Origin: Crotophaga sulcirostris | Lineage: Eukaryota; Chordata; Aves; Cuculiformes; Crotophagidae | DNA length: 64,000 bases | Direction of reading: 5' to 3' | NCBI GenBank assembly: GCA_013397455.1 | Contig: VYZB01000374.1 | Coordinates: 557,718 to 621,717 of the forward strand | In this document: one piece after another, positions 35,501 through 47,936 of the stretch | Layout: each line of letters starts with the position of its first letter | Position numbering within the stretch: the stretch's first letter is position 1 | Made by a program: the position numbers and the translations under genes | Notes under the pieces: model-generated | What the model was told of the DNA's origin: nothing | Databases searched by the model: none | The model's input: the letters and a program-made list of their open reading frames with translations, nothing else

Positions 35501-38439
35501 TTCCTGGGTTCTATCACAGTTTGTACATCCATGCAGAAAGTACAGGTTATAATTTCACTACCAATCTGTGGAATTAACCTCTTTGTTTTTATCTTCTGTG
35601 CCTTTTCTTCTTCTCCTGTGAAGTATCTATAGAAGCATCTCTAATAAAGGATTTTTATTTTCTCTTTCTACAAATGAGTGTCTTGCTTTATAAATCTCAC
35701 CTGTGTACACGCTAGCAAAGCCTTGAGACATAGGACTGTTTTCAAAATAGCATTAGTTACCCTTAAAAATGTTAAAAATATAATAAAGTTATATTACTGT
35801 TCAATGCTTTTAATATTTTAACCTAAGAAAGATTAACATAAATGTTAAAAATAAGTAATAAATAGTAGAAGTAAAGCTGCAACTAATCAAGAAGTTTAAG
35901 TATAAATATAATTCAGCATATGAATATTTTTAATGCATAAACAAGATTGATATGCTTCAAAGCAGACTTAAGAGAAAATACATTACATTGCGTATTAAAT
36001 CACACTCAGCCTCTAAAAGGAACTATCTAGTAAATTTCAATAAAATCTATTTCATATCCTTTAAAATCAAAGTGTTAGGTGTGTTTGTGTCATTCAATGT
36101 TACTTGCCAAAGCCATTCCTGGAGGACAAACAGAAGACACTCAAAACAACTGGCTTAGTTTCTTCTCAAGCACCTCAACAAAAACACTACCAGTAGTGAA
36201 AACAAGTGCAACTTATTATTAGGTGTACCTTGGCTGCCAACATAAACCAGTTTGGTTATTTTTTCTGAGGTCGAGTAGCTTTTTGATCCCTAGGTTGTTA
36301 AATGACTCAGGTTTATAACCAATACACCTATCAGACCTCCAAGCTTTCCCTACAGGTGCCTGCTGTCTCATATTTGGGATAAAAATCGCCAAGATCAGCA
36401 AAGTGTGTTTGGACCTATAAGAATCCTGTGAACTACACACAAGCAAACAGAAATGAGAATAAAGTGTTGAATTGTCTGGGATTTTTTTCTTCTAGTAATT
36501 ACCAATGCTTACTTTTTATTTTCTTCCAGTATTTACTAATGATGGGGGGACACAAGCATTTCCTCCCTGTAAGGCTGATTTTGCCTGAAATGGTTTGTTG
36601 CTTTTCAGTTTTAAAGAAACTGAAGCAGTGAATATGAATGACAATGGTACCTTTCCAAGTCATGGTAGGTTATTTTAAAAATTGGCAAGATCGAGCTTCT
36701 TGTCAGCACTTAAATTTACCCACTGCCTTTCAACATCGATTTTTCCCAGTTTTGTGAATGTTGCTACAATATTCTACCCACACAGGAACTCTGATGTTTT
36801 AATGACTATCAGTCACAGAAAAAAGTCTGGGAAGTAGGGAGGGAGAGGTAAGGATGTACTTTGTGTGGTATTTATTTCTTTTATAAATATGTGCAGAAGT
36901 TAGGAAGGAGAGAGCTGTTTGTGATATTCATGAAATTAATATCTCCTGTGGATAAATGGGTATCACTTATGCCCCCAGTATGAGTTAGGTCTTCAAAGTG
37001 CAATTAGAATGGCTTTGCACTGCATGGCACACAGTGGTTGTCAAAGTTTATTCTAGAAGACACTCAATACAGACAAATCTTGGCAAGAAAGCAGGCAAAC
37101 CCCGATCAGACCAGTGAAGAGATTTGCCTGTAGTTCAGCATAAGGTTAATTGTAGGCTTGACCATTCAGTGTTAAACTGAAAGTTAATGTTTTTCTCTGC
37201 ATTTTGGGTACTAGCCCCATCACTGTAGAGATACAGCACAATGATTGACAGCTGGATCTATGCCATGATGGTTGGTGGCAGTGTCTGTACACATCATTGC
37301 AAAGTGGCACGGAGTATGCACAGACAGCTATTGACCGCACTACTGTAGTACAACAGTACTTTTATAGCCGAGCCGCTTCCCCAAATACAGGAATTACAGG
37401 TTAAATATAGGATTTGAAATCACGTTTTTCACTTGAAAAGTATATAGTTGCTCCTTTCCCAGCTTCTGCTCTACGGGTAAGACTCCAGGGCCTGTGATTA
37501 CAGCTAAGTTCTTCACAGTAATTGTAGTTTTTCTATTTCGCTTTGTTGCTGCAAGATATCTGGCTCTGAGGTCAAAACCTTTCATTTTGCTCTATTGTTT
37601 TTTTAACCACTTCCAGAAAATAAAGAAAATTAAAAAAAATAAAATTAGATCTATATTGCCCTCAAAGGACACTTCCATGGTCTGGACAGATGTGTGTTTT
37701 GCTTACCACTGAGAGGGGACAACATGCTTATCATGGGTATCAAAAGCACTGATGTTTCAAAGGGCTGAAATTACTTCTGTGCTTGTTTTTAACCTCCATC
37801 GTCATCCAGATTGTATTATGGCAGCACTTTCAGCCCATGGAACTCTTGAAAACACATTGAATGCCACAGTAAATTACCAGCAATAGATTTGTATGGATTT
37901 TTAATAATTAATAATAAAGTCCCACATAAATGTATTATTATATGTATGTTCATCAGAATCAGTCAGAGAAAGAACAGTAATGTCCAAGTCTGATGCAACT
38001 TCTTTACAAGATCTCTAAAAGAAAATTACTTTAAACAACAATAAATTTATTTTCTACAGTTACTTAAGAACCAGCCTTTTAGAAGTAAAAATATAAATAT
38101 AGATAAAAATAGGTGGATAGGTAGAGATCCATCCACCTACCCATCTATAAATGGGTAAACGGACAGGTAGTTGTATTCCATAGGGAGATAACATTATCCA
38201 GAACAGAACAATCAGATTGTGCAATTGGAATCAGATATGTAATGAGCAGAAGAAAATGTTATCTCCTAATATTCAGAAATGGATACTAGAGCTTGAATAA
38301 TTGCTGATGTATTTTCAAGGCATACAAGTAAAGCCAGGGGTTTTGCAGCTTTGCTTTGTAGAAAGGCTACCAGCATAACTCTTAACGCATTTTTCTAAAA
38401 GGGAAGAGAAAAAGCATATAAAATCACCTCTTGCATCTC
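32576..38439. other. Long unique AT-rich stretch, no gene recognised
   Basis: About 5.9 kb in which no mobile element was recognised. It contains a 9-bp inverted repeat TAGGTGGAT / ATCCACCTA at 38,110-38,139 within a degenerate tetranucleotide-like stretch. Short frames throughout have no recognisable content. Confidence 0.5.
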
Positions 38440-38830
38440 CCAGACCAGGGGCTCAATCCCAGTGCCCAACTCGCGTCTCCTGTTGGGGGAAGTGGTTTCA
38501 GCTCAGCTTCCCAGTGAGCAGCTAGAGCGACGCTGCTCCCTAAGGGGAAGGGGGTCCAGGCAGAGGACATCCCACATCTGGCAAGACAGGAGCTGCTTCA
38601 GCCAGGATGCATCTCATGGTACTCAAGCAAGGCAAGAAACACAGCCTGGGAGATGATAACCAGGTCCAACCAAGAGTCGAGATTATAGGACGATATCATA
38701 GTGAAGAGGCAGGTCTGCAATCAAGATGGAAAGCCAGCACAGGATAAGCTCTGGCTCATGGAGCGGACCAACATGAAAAAGGCACAGCTCAAGAAGGGAC
38801 AGACCCAGGCTGAGCTTAAAATTTCCTGAA
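38440..38830. other. GC-richer patch of unknown nature
   Basis: Composition jumps from the AT-rich flanks. A 64-codon plus-strand frame (38,462-38,656) is open but low in information and matches nothing I know. It may be a diverged interspersed repeat or processed-transcript remnant; neither terminal repeats nor an A-tail could be found. Confidence 0.35.
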
Positions 38831-41670
38831 GTAAACTGCATTAATCCTGTATCACTTACATACTCTCACAAATTAATGAGATTAAACACATGAAACCAAT
38901 GAATTAAAAATTTCTGAGATATTTATTGATAAATGGAAATAAAAGCAATACTTCAAGATTACATGCTTTTATATGTAGTTTAATAGGCATAAGATTCCTA
39001 ATAAATTGTATGAAGTCTAATCATTATAACCATGCCAGATGCTGGATCGTACAGGCAAAGGTTGGTTTCAGTGTGCTGTCACGTTAGACGTACTTGCCAA
39101 TATTAAACAGACTGTGACTACGATCTGTACATTTGTCTCTCTCTAGGGCATTTTTAAGAATTTTTTAATTAGCTTTTGTTTCCCAGCAGTGCTTTCATTT
39201 TTCTTGATAAGGCTTTGGCTTTTCCAAGTTTTATTGAATTCATTTTAAGTTCCACATTTCCTATAGTAATTGCAATAAGAATATGAAGCTTTTAATAATA
39301 TACGAAAACTAGCAATGACAAGTATCTTACCGTGTTTTCAAAGCAGGTTAAGAATGAAATAGTTTAATGGCTACTCTTTTTTTATCGTTTCAATTTTGGC
39401 ATTATCTTGTAGAAACTGTGTTTCTTATTAAAAATTCAAATAATAAAAGTCAAAGTAAAATGAATGAGAGGTTGAGCCATGATGAGAGAAAGTGTACTCC
39501 ATAACATAGGTGTTAATCTTAACCCAGTTACTCTACTTTTCACGGTCAAGGCAGAAGGCACTTGTCCAACATTTGTGTTTATTTATCCTTTTCTGTATTT
39601 GTCACTATTTAGGGGTAAATATAGGTACACTAAGTTAAGATAAGAGCAAGCACATTCCATAAGGTGCCAACAGGATATAAATCAAGGTCTGGCCAGAACA
39701 TAGTTTAATGAGATTTCTACCTTCTCTACATCTGAAGAACCTATTGTGATTCTCTGAGCCTACTGTGTAAGCTCTGCAAATTTAGGCACCCCTGAGACTT
39801 AATCTGCCAGTCGGTACCTATTTTCTTTATTTCTAATAGTCAAATTTTCCAATTGACTCCAATTAGGGCAAAAAAATCAGTGACATAGGTTTTAGCCTAT
39901 TGTTCTGAACTAGCAGCCAGATTAAAGGCAGCGGCGGTTGAGAATAAACATGATTTTCAACAAATTAAAATCAACCCAGCAACAGTCATTTACCTTTACA
40001 GATATTAATAGCGGGTTTACCAACCAACAACATTCACTATTACCTTATAAAAAAATGATGTTTATTAATGGTGTCTCATTGCCTTTCACAGGAGGGTTCC
40101 TCATCCTATTTTGCCATAATGACTGAGCCAGCATCAGATTTTAAGAATGAATATTATCATTATTCACTACAGTACTCCACTGAAGCTTCACGAGAAAGCA
40201 ATAAAGAACAAAATATATATTTTTAAAACACTCATTTTCCCCTAAATGCTTGAATTAAGTTGCAGACTGTGGTGTTCTGAGAATTGAGTTATGTCCTAAA
40301 GCAACACTTCTGAAGATGTGCATCATGACTGGAAATTGGGCTCTGATTAGCCTGTGAGGTTTCTAATGGAAGCTTCTGATTTTTCTGCAACTGTAGCTGC
40401 TGCTGGATTTTGCATTCTGGCATGGGGGTTCTATCTGTCACCTTAGAGAATGATGAATAGTTGTCTGAGTAGCTCCGAGCACTTACTTATTTCCTCTTCA
40501 ATGAGAACAACAGTCAAGATCATTTAGGCACAGGAAAGCTTACAAAACAAGGAATCCAAGGAATGCTTTCTTTTTTACTGCCGATTCTAGCTACTAAATT
40601 TTAGCTCTTTCACATGCTTATTTGCATTGCTGCTGTGCTCCAATGAACAGGTATTGCTAAAAAAAGGATGGGCCTTCAAACACTCTGGCATAATAAATCA
40701 TTAATTCAAAAAGGGACATGGTACATCAAGTACCTGTGAAACTGCAGCAGTCCTGAAACTTACAATTCTTTCTCGGAAATTTGAATCTCATTTTAATGAG
40801 AACAACTTAAAAGTTATTCCAAAAGAATTCACTGCATGCAAGAAACAGTATGAGACTTGGTTAAAAGCTGTTTAAGGTTTTTGTACTGAAAAATGTCAAT
40901 TTATTGCAACTGAGAAGTTTGCAGATCTTAGCTCCTTTGATAAATTTTGTGACTTTAAGCTTCTGTTTGTCTGGATAAAGAGTTTTAAAAACCTGGGCTG
41001 AGCCTACATGGCACAGCAGCACACTAACAGCATTCTTTTGTGTACTCTAGCAATAAACAGATAAATATGCCAAAAGACCAAGAGAGTTACATACCTGCCA
41101 AAATCTACTTTCAGAGTTCTGCTTCCTGTGCAGAACTGGGTAATAAAGAGGGCTGAGCAAGTAATGTGTACATTTTCTGTTAATATTTATTTGAATTTTT
41201 AAAGTAACCCACTCTGGTTGTTGTTGCACCTGTGTAACTGTCATGGGAGTCAGTACATTCTGAACCAAAGGAAAAAGACAAAAAGATTAGATTAACTCTC
41301 TGTAGTCCTCCACCCATTAAAGTGAGACAATCTGGGAAGTAAATTGTTTTTCAGAGCAACTCCATGCCTCCAGTACACTAAAATTCCCTATATTTTTGCA
41401 GGTCAATTATATTCCATCATCAGAGCATCGTTATACCCCTGCCATTTATACCTCAGTATTTAGCAGTTTGCAATCACATTGGGTACTGAGTTTCTAATTA
41501 GCAACTAAACATATATTCTGACATGGATGTTATTTTAAACAATAACAAAAAGGCCAAAAATTGTAATAAAGGATCATATATCTGACTTACATCCTCATTT
41601 AAAAATAAAAGTTTATTGGCAAGCTAATCAGCATGAGTTCCAATTTGGAAAATAGCATCCCTAAAATCTG
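38831..41670. other. Unique AT-rich sequence, no gene recognised
   Basis: No repeat or gene was recognised between the GC-richer patch and the LTR insertion site. Confidence 0.55.
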
Positions 41671-41675
41671 GGACC
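41671..41675. repeat. Left 5-bp target-site duplication (GGACC)
   Basis: GGACC directly precedes the TGTGATA terminus of the LTR and is repeated exactly after the TATCACA terminus at 42,244-42,248. Because the LTR starts with T, a sixth base also matches; the TG...CA boundaries give five. Confidence 0.9.
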
Positions 41676-41723
41676 TGTGATAAATGATTAAGTCCCAAAT
41701 AGGATCGCAACCAAATTTTAAAA

Positions 41724-41729
41724 TTTATT
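41724..41729 (-). terminator. LTR polyadenylation signal AATAAA
   Basis: AATAAA reads on the minus strand, about 50 bases before the LTR 3' end and about 88 bases downstream of the TATA box, the spacing expected for an LTR with a short R region. Confidence 0.7.
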
Positions 41730-41816
41730 AAGCGAATAGAGGCAAGCAAACAGCGCTGGGGGAGCCGGGAACCTCTGTTCTACCAAGACGTGCACACACA
41801 TACAGTTTCGCTTTGG

Positions 41817-41822
41817 TTTATA
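41817..41822 (-). promoter_or_regulatory. LTR TATA box
   Basis: TATAAA in the context GAATATAAACC on the minus strand places transcription start roughly 25-30 bases further, near 41,790. This is positional inference from LTR architecture. Confidence 0.6.
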
Positions 41823-42048
41823 TTCTCTCTGCTAATACATATTCATAACTAGTAGGTGTGTCTTCTCCAGGGCCTCTTCACCTCCTTGGGTCTTCTTGAA
41901 GATGGGTGCAGCCAGTAGTTTTCCACAGCTTGCCCTCAGGACAACCCCAGGCCCCACGCATGCGCTTTACAGGCTTTTCCCTCCCCAGCACCACACGGTT
42001 GGCAACAAAACCGGCTTAAGCAAGAACTATATACATAGCACCCTGCCT

Positions 42049-42135
42049 CTCTCAGGCCGGCGGCCATCTTCTCTCAGGCCGGCGGCCATCTTCTCTCAGG
42101 CCGGCGGCCATCTTCTCTCAGGCCGGCAGCCATAT
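42049..42135 (-). repeat. Four 22-bp U3 tandem repeats with YY1-like cores
   Basis: Units start at 42,049, 42,071, 42,093 and 42,115. The first three are identical (CTCTCAGGCCGGCGGCCATC plus TT); the last has one substitution (GGCAGCC) and diverges after CCATAT. On the LTR sense strand each complete unit contains AAGATGGCCGCC, whose AAGATGGC matches the core of the mammalian YY1 consensus. Tandem U3 repeats of this size commonly act as enhancers in retroviral LTRs. Binding here is inferred. Confidence 0.9.
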
Positions 42136-42243
42136 AAGGAAAGAACAAAATGGCCGAAGGCCACATGCACAGAGAGGGTCACACCCCACCGTGCAGTCCC
42201 AACATTTTCCACACTGACACAAATCAGGTGAACACATATCACA

Positions 42244-42248
42244 GGACC
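42244..42248. repeat. Right 5-bp target-site duplication (GGACC)
   Basis: Exact copy of 41,671-41,675, immediately after the TATCACA end of the LTR. Confidence 0.9.
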
Positions 42249-45200
42249 TAAGGGAAGACAGTTCTATGTAGCTATAAGTCAGTACAGAGCAGCTGGGAAA
42301 CAGAGCCCTTCAACAGGGCTGCGGGAAGTGGCTTCTGAGCATCTGGGAATCTACAGACCGCCCGCTGCCAAAACAACACTCCTTTGTCAGGATACATTCA
42401 TCTTTTCCTTTCCCGTTCTCCTGCACAGCCAAGCAGTTTGTTGGATGCCATACCAAGAGATGCAAGCAGCAGAATCCAAGCACTGTGTCATGCACACTCC
42501 TTGCCTTACCTCCCAGAAGGCTGGTGGAGCTCTGAGTACAGTGGGAGGGTGATGAAGCCCAACCCCAACTCTCCCAGGGGTCACACACTGCTGTTCCCCC
42601 TTACTCAAATGGTAGCCAGGAAGTGGGAAAGACCTCATTTCTTCTCAAGAGCTTGCTTGCTTTCTTCTCACTGCTGGCTAAAAGCCAGGAAAGATCTCAG
42701 CAGGGCAGGTGTTTCTTTTGTAGGCCAAATCTTTTCAGGGCTTTTTTTGTTTTTTTTCTGAAAAGCTCTCCTGCATACATATCTAGTGCAGCATTTCAAA
42801 AGCAGTCTTCTAGAAGAAAATATGCTCTTGACATGAAGAAAACTTTGCAGTGCCCTTTGATATGTCAAATTTCATCAGTGAATATCAACAATATTCTCCA
42901 AAAACGCAGCATGATTTTAACGCTTAAAGTTCTTGGCAGAAGTGTGCTAAAGTTGCTATGAACAGCTTTCTAAAAATAAAATAATTAAAAGAAGAAGTTT
43001 TGCGGATGTTTTTCCAGGCCTGTCAAGTTTCCTGGCAAATTATCGATGTGCGTGAGTTGCTAGGCTACCGAAAGTAAAACGTACTCAGCAAACCTAAATC
43101 ACTCAGTCATATAAAAGACAAAACAATTATTTTCTTTCAGGAAGGACAGAAGAAGATAAAAGTTTTATTTAATTTCTCCTTCCAGTGGGACCTAGATTGG
43201 TTGGGAAGGTGAGCTGTATAGCACACTGCATTGTCTAAATACTAAGCCCAGGCAGACTGCCATGATTTGATGAGTTTCTCTTAGAGAGCTTATCTGTATA
43301 AAAATGATGTCATGGTATCTAAAATTCAGTGCCAGAATTTGTATTAACACTGATTCGTCCTTGATGCTGGACAAAGTACTCAAATATTAAGTTCCACGTG
43401 ATTACTTTCTCAATGGTTTGTTACTTGTTGTTTGACTGGTTGCCAACAAATGATCTTGTATTTGGTCATTCTATTTATTATGATGTGATTGACAAGATGG
43501 CAAGAAGAAGAATGACACCTTTGTTCACCTATTTCCTCTTCAAGCACAATGGTCAATAACTTCTATCAAAAGGCAGTGGTGGCAGTGACAAGTCATTTGA
43601 GTTATTTTAAAATTTTCAGACAACACCTACTTAGTTTAAGATTAAAGGGAGTTTGTGCTCCTCAGATTTCCTAGGCTTTTTTTTCTTCAAAATGAATACA
43701 TTTGCACTGGAAAGATTAATGGATAATGTTTTGACACATAGCTCTCACAGTACAAAAGTATGAAGCTCATCAAGCAACAGTAAATTTTAATTAGTACCTG
43801 AGATGTCTAAAATGTAGGACATTAATTCATATTTAAAAAAAAATCCCCCAAAAGGCAACACCTAGCAAGCCCTTACAAAAATGCATGTGACTTAGCCGAT
43901 TTTCATGCAGTGAATTAGAAGTCTGTTTCAATCTCATGTACTGACCTGCTTTGCAGAAAAAGTTCATTAATTATACCCCACTATGGGTTGGAAAGAAAGG
44001 TGTACGTCCTTCAGATAAGTCACAGTGCAACAGAGCTTAAAGCCCATCCTCCCCTACGATAACGACCTGATAATAATCGGTCTTTCAGTCTTTCTACACA
44101 TATGAAGAGAATGGGAATCACTAAGAAACCAAAAGAGCAGATTTTTTTTGTAATGGACAACAGTGTATATGAATAGCTAGCATGCAAAACAGCACTGTAA
44201 GAATAAGCTGGATCAAAATATAGCAACGTATTTCTACAGCTGAACTGAGAACACAGGGACTATGCTCACTTACTCCACTTGTGAATCTGGTCTACACCAT
44301 ATATTAACCTAGGGGTGTTTCAAACAATTGTCAAAAGAATTAAAGTTCAACTTGCAGGTTTTCTCCTGTTCTGTATTATGGGGAAGTCTTGTTACCCTTT
44401 TGTGAACTCAGGATTGTTGATTTCTTCCTTATTACTATTATTTGTTATCATACTTCCTGATTTATTTCATTCAACAAATGGGAGTTCAAAAAGACCTCAA
44501 CACAGGCTGTTTCATCAATATTTCTGACCTAAGTGGAATTAGGAAGTGATAGGATCTTGCCACAAATTCAATTTCAGCTTTCTCCAGTTGCCAGCTCAGA
44601 GCTGAAAACCTCCCAGTTTTGTTGTGTTTCTCTGCAGGCCACACAAGAAACCAAAGAGGCCCGAGAGAGAGAGAATTTCATCAGAGGGCACAGAAAATCA
44701 TATTTGCACTCTCTATGATGCCTTTCATCAAAAGACACTGAAGATTGATGCAGATGAGTACAAGACTGGAACTGGCGTGCCAGGGGTTTCCGGGGATCTT
44801 TGTCTAATTCTATATTTGTGATTTTGCCCACGTTTTGCTCCTTTGTTGACATGTGTGTCTGGCAGTTAAACATATAACACTCTGTGAAATGTGTTTTGTG
44901 GTATATTCTTTAAAAAACTACAGCATAGTAGAGAAGAAAATTGCTAGGCTAGAACCAATAATCACATTTCCACTACCACAAGCCCAACTACTGACTCTTA
45001 CTTATTATGAGACCCATGTTGAAGTTAAACAGAGCTTTATATTTTTTAAACAATGCTGAAATCACGCATTATCTTTTCTCATACCCTTCATTCATGTTTC
45101 CATGGCTGGAAGTTTCTAGGAATTGCACTTTTAGAGGTTGCTAAGAATGGCATCATGGCCCAGTTAACATTCCCAGAATGATGCTTTAAAAACCAGCACA

Positions 45201-47657
45201 GAATATGTGTGTCTGCAACAGTGACTCACTACAGCTGGAATATTTCTCTAATGGTGCTTGCTACAAAGAGTAATTTTTGGATCTGTTTGAGAAAGCAGTC
45301 TGCTAGTGGTTGGACAGTAGTTAAATGAATGCTTTTGATTGACCTCTGCATAGATTCATAAAATTAATGAATTCCTACCAACCTTTCTCCTGTAGGCAGC
45401 AGTACCCATACTGATGTCTCATACTCAAGACAAAAGAGAAGGCTGATTCTTCCTATTATTTTTCTGTAATTAGTTTCCTGTTAATGGTACAAAATAAATA
45501 GGACAAATTTGTTCTAGATTTTCCTCACAATGTGTAAGATACATATGCAAAACCACTTTTCTCCAATGTCCAGAGGCTTGTTAGACATCTGCGTGACACA
45601 TAAATTTAGTTAAAGAAAGATCTTGCTTAAAGCAACACTCTGAAAATCTACCTCTGTTGTGTTTGCAAGGCACTGAGTGGCATTAAGGCTGTTTTTCTGT
45701 AGGAAAGTAATTTTTAAATATATGTATATATATAATGTGGACACAGGGGAAGAAACTGCTTATTAAATTGTTAGCAGGGAGCTACAGTGTTTGAGTTGGC
45801 ATGTTTTAATAGTTCAAGTTAACTATGATAAAATATTCTCTGCTTACTATTTAATGCATGAAAAGGTCAAAAATCCTTTTCATGTGAAACCTTTTGCAGC
45901 TTACATCAAAACTTAGAGAGAAAGATCAAGGGCCTGAAAAGAGCCTGAAGAGATGTTAGCTGAGGCTTTAACAAAGACCTGCCTCTTATTTTTATTGTCC
46001 TCTAAATTGTGTTTGTCACAGTGTGTAGTTGCATGTGTTATTTTAGGTATTAATTAAGGAAGTGAAATTAAATGTTTAAAAGCAGATGAAAAACACAGGA
46101 CAACTGGTAAATTACAATGCCACTTGCATCAGTTTACTTACTGAATCTTACACCACGTCACTGAATTCTGAGTAGTGATCACCAGCTGATTTGAAAAAAC
46201 TTGTAGCAAAAGTACTGTGACACAAAGCTGTTAGCAGCATAACAGAACATTTATTAATCTATCATCTATATAATCGATTCCTTGTTCCAACAGATAAAGC
46301 TTTTGGATAATTTTATTTTGAAGGAAACCGACTTATCGGTGAAAAAATCCTTCATCCTACTTTTATTGGTTTCAGTCCCAGCTGTTATCACATGTGACCC
46401 CTGGAACACTTTCTGTACCTATAGCAGAGCACTGTCTTAAATTGGATATCAAGAGATTATGGAATTATAGCTTTTGTGAATCAAGTTTAAATTGTTTTAT
46501 TTTTTTTCCAGAGCTCAGCACATCTAAGGCAAAAAAATACACGAACTCACAACATTCAGAAACAACAACCTGAAAACAGTAGGAGTTCCTGAGTTTAAAC
46601 AGTGCCACAGTCCTTGCTTCCTGTAACTTTAGTCCGAGATGATGGCAAGAAATTTTACATACGGTCAACAGTGATATTATATTACTAAACTCCCAAAAAA
46701 TTGGCAAGTATGAGGAAGTCCATTCAGGGCAATGCTAACAACTTCTGCCAAAGCACACAAGCAGCCCAGGAAGTGTCCCTAGGGCTAAAGAAGGTGGAAA
46801 AGGCTTTTGATGATTACCCAGTCTTTGATGTCACGCCACACAGAACTGGATGTGTGTGTTCTCCCCTTTAACATTACCCAGGAGAAGTGTTTTTCCTACT
46901 AGTTTCAGAGAAGTTCCTGAGACTATCTTGTGTGGCATATTCCCAAATGAAAATTAAAATGAAAGCAATAACAATGTCAGTAATAAAAGAGCACTGAAGA
47001 CAAAATTCAGAAATCTGTACACACACTGGGGAACATGTTGTTCAGAGAGCAAATTCTTTGGAAAAGGAAGATTTCTGTGGTTAGAATTTCATCCAATGAA
47101 TGTGAAGGATACTACTAATGTGCAAAAAATATTTCCATTTTCTTAAAAATGTAACTACTCTTGTTTCATAAATGAATAATATAAGATTGTATGAAAAAAA
47201 ATAAACAACCCGTGAAAAAACCTGATGCATGTTTTTAATTCTGAACTGTGGATTATTTGATGTCAAAGTCAAATTATATTTTTTTTCAGATTTAGGTGAC
47301 AACTATAATGCTGCAGGGTAATGATGAATTCCTTTCTGTTTGAATAAGATTGAATATGAAATTTAAGCTAGCTTCAAAATGGTCATTGCAATACGGAGAT
47401 GATCTAGCAAAAAACACCTTGCATTTTTTTCTACTGATAAAAGTTTATTACTGAGTTACGTGTTACAGTTAGAAAGTACAGTCTTGTTTTCAGAGAGATG
47501 GAGTGTGTTCTAGAACTGTTTACAACACCAGAGGTTATGGCTTGTGCTTGTTGCACCTGAAAACTCATGTTAGACCAAAGAGAAAACGGGGACAAGTGAA
47601 TGAGTCAGGTCCTACATAATCTACACTTTCAGAGGGGCAAAAGGCAAGACTAAATAT
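42249..47657. other. Long unique stretch, no gene recognised
   Basis: About 5.4 kb with no mobile element recognised. The first 500 bases are somewhat GC-richer with overlapping frames on both strands up to 125 codons (42,310-42,760), none recognisable. The most protein-like segment is at 44,638-44,821 and is listed separately. Confidence 0.5.
44638..44821 (+). other. Candidate terminal exon or old coding remnant (weak)
   Basis: A good acceptor (CAGTTTTGTTGTGTTTCTCTGCAG, in pieces TTTTGTTGTG and TTTCTCTGCAG) is followed by a frame open to a TGA at 44,819-44,821. The translation is of mixed, protein-like composition (includes KKPKRPERERISSEGTENH and later LKIDADEYKTGTGVPG), and I do not recognise it. 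A 99-codon antisense frame overlaps, so openness alone is weak evidence. No upstream exon was found. Confidence 0.15.
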
Positions 47658-47936
47658 AGTATCCCAGTATCACAGTATCGCAAGGTTGGAAAGGACCTCT
47701 GAGATCATCGAGTCTAGTCTATAACCCAACACCAACACCAACCCATCATCTAAACCCTGGCACTGAGTGCCTCAGCCAATCTCCCCTTAAACACCTCCAT
47801 TGTTGGCGACTCCACCACCTCCCTGGGCAGCGCATTCCCATGGCCAATCACCCTTTCAGGGAAGAACTTTTTCCTAATATCAAGCCTAAACTTTCCCTGA
47901 CAAAGCTTGAGTCCATGTCCTCTAGTTCTGTCACTA
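47658..47936 (-). mobile_element. CR1 LINE fragment, 5'-truncated, ATACTGTG-type tail
   Basis: Opens with AGTATCCCAGTATCACAGTA, continues through the antisense 3' UTR and ORF2 C-terminus, and breaks off at CTAGTTCTGTCACT. About 280 bp remain. A substitution in the usual CTCCAGGGTTGGCGAC block gives CTCCATTGTTGGCGAC. Confidence 0.95.

Larger units (their letters stand above)
41676..42243 (-). mobile_element. Solo endogenous retrovirus LTR, ERVL-like (568 bp)
   Basis: The element begins TGTGATAAATG and ends CATATCACA, giving perfect 7-bp terminal inverted repeats (TGTGATA/TATCACA) and canonical TG...CA ends, between GGACC duplications. Read on the minus strand it has a U3 with four 22-bp repeats, a TATAAA box at 41,822-41,817 and an AATAAA poly(A) signal at 41,729-41,724, about 88 bases apart. 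That leaves a short R and U5. A single LTR with intact flanking duplications and no internal region means a solo LTR made by LTR-LTR recombination. Five-base duplications are usual for class III (ERVL) elements, the basis for the family guess. It is CpG-richer than its surroundings. The 111-codon plus-strand frame here (41,896-42,231) is not a gene. Confidence 0.9.

Noticed and set aside
41896..42231. 111-codon plus-strand frame with a repeated amino-acid pattern
   Set aside because: It lies wholly inside the solo LTR on the opposite strand; the repeated pattern reflects the 22-bp U3 repeats.
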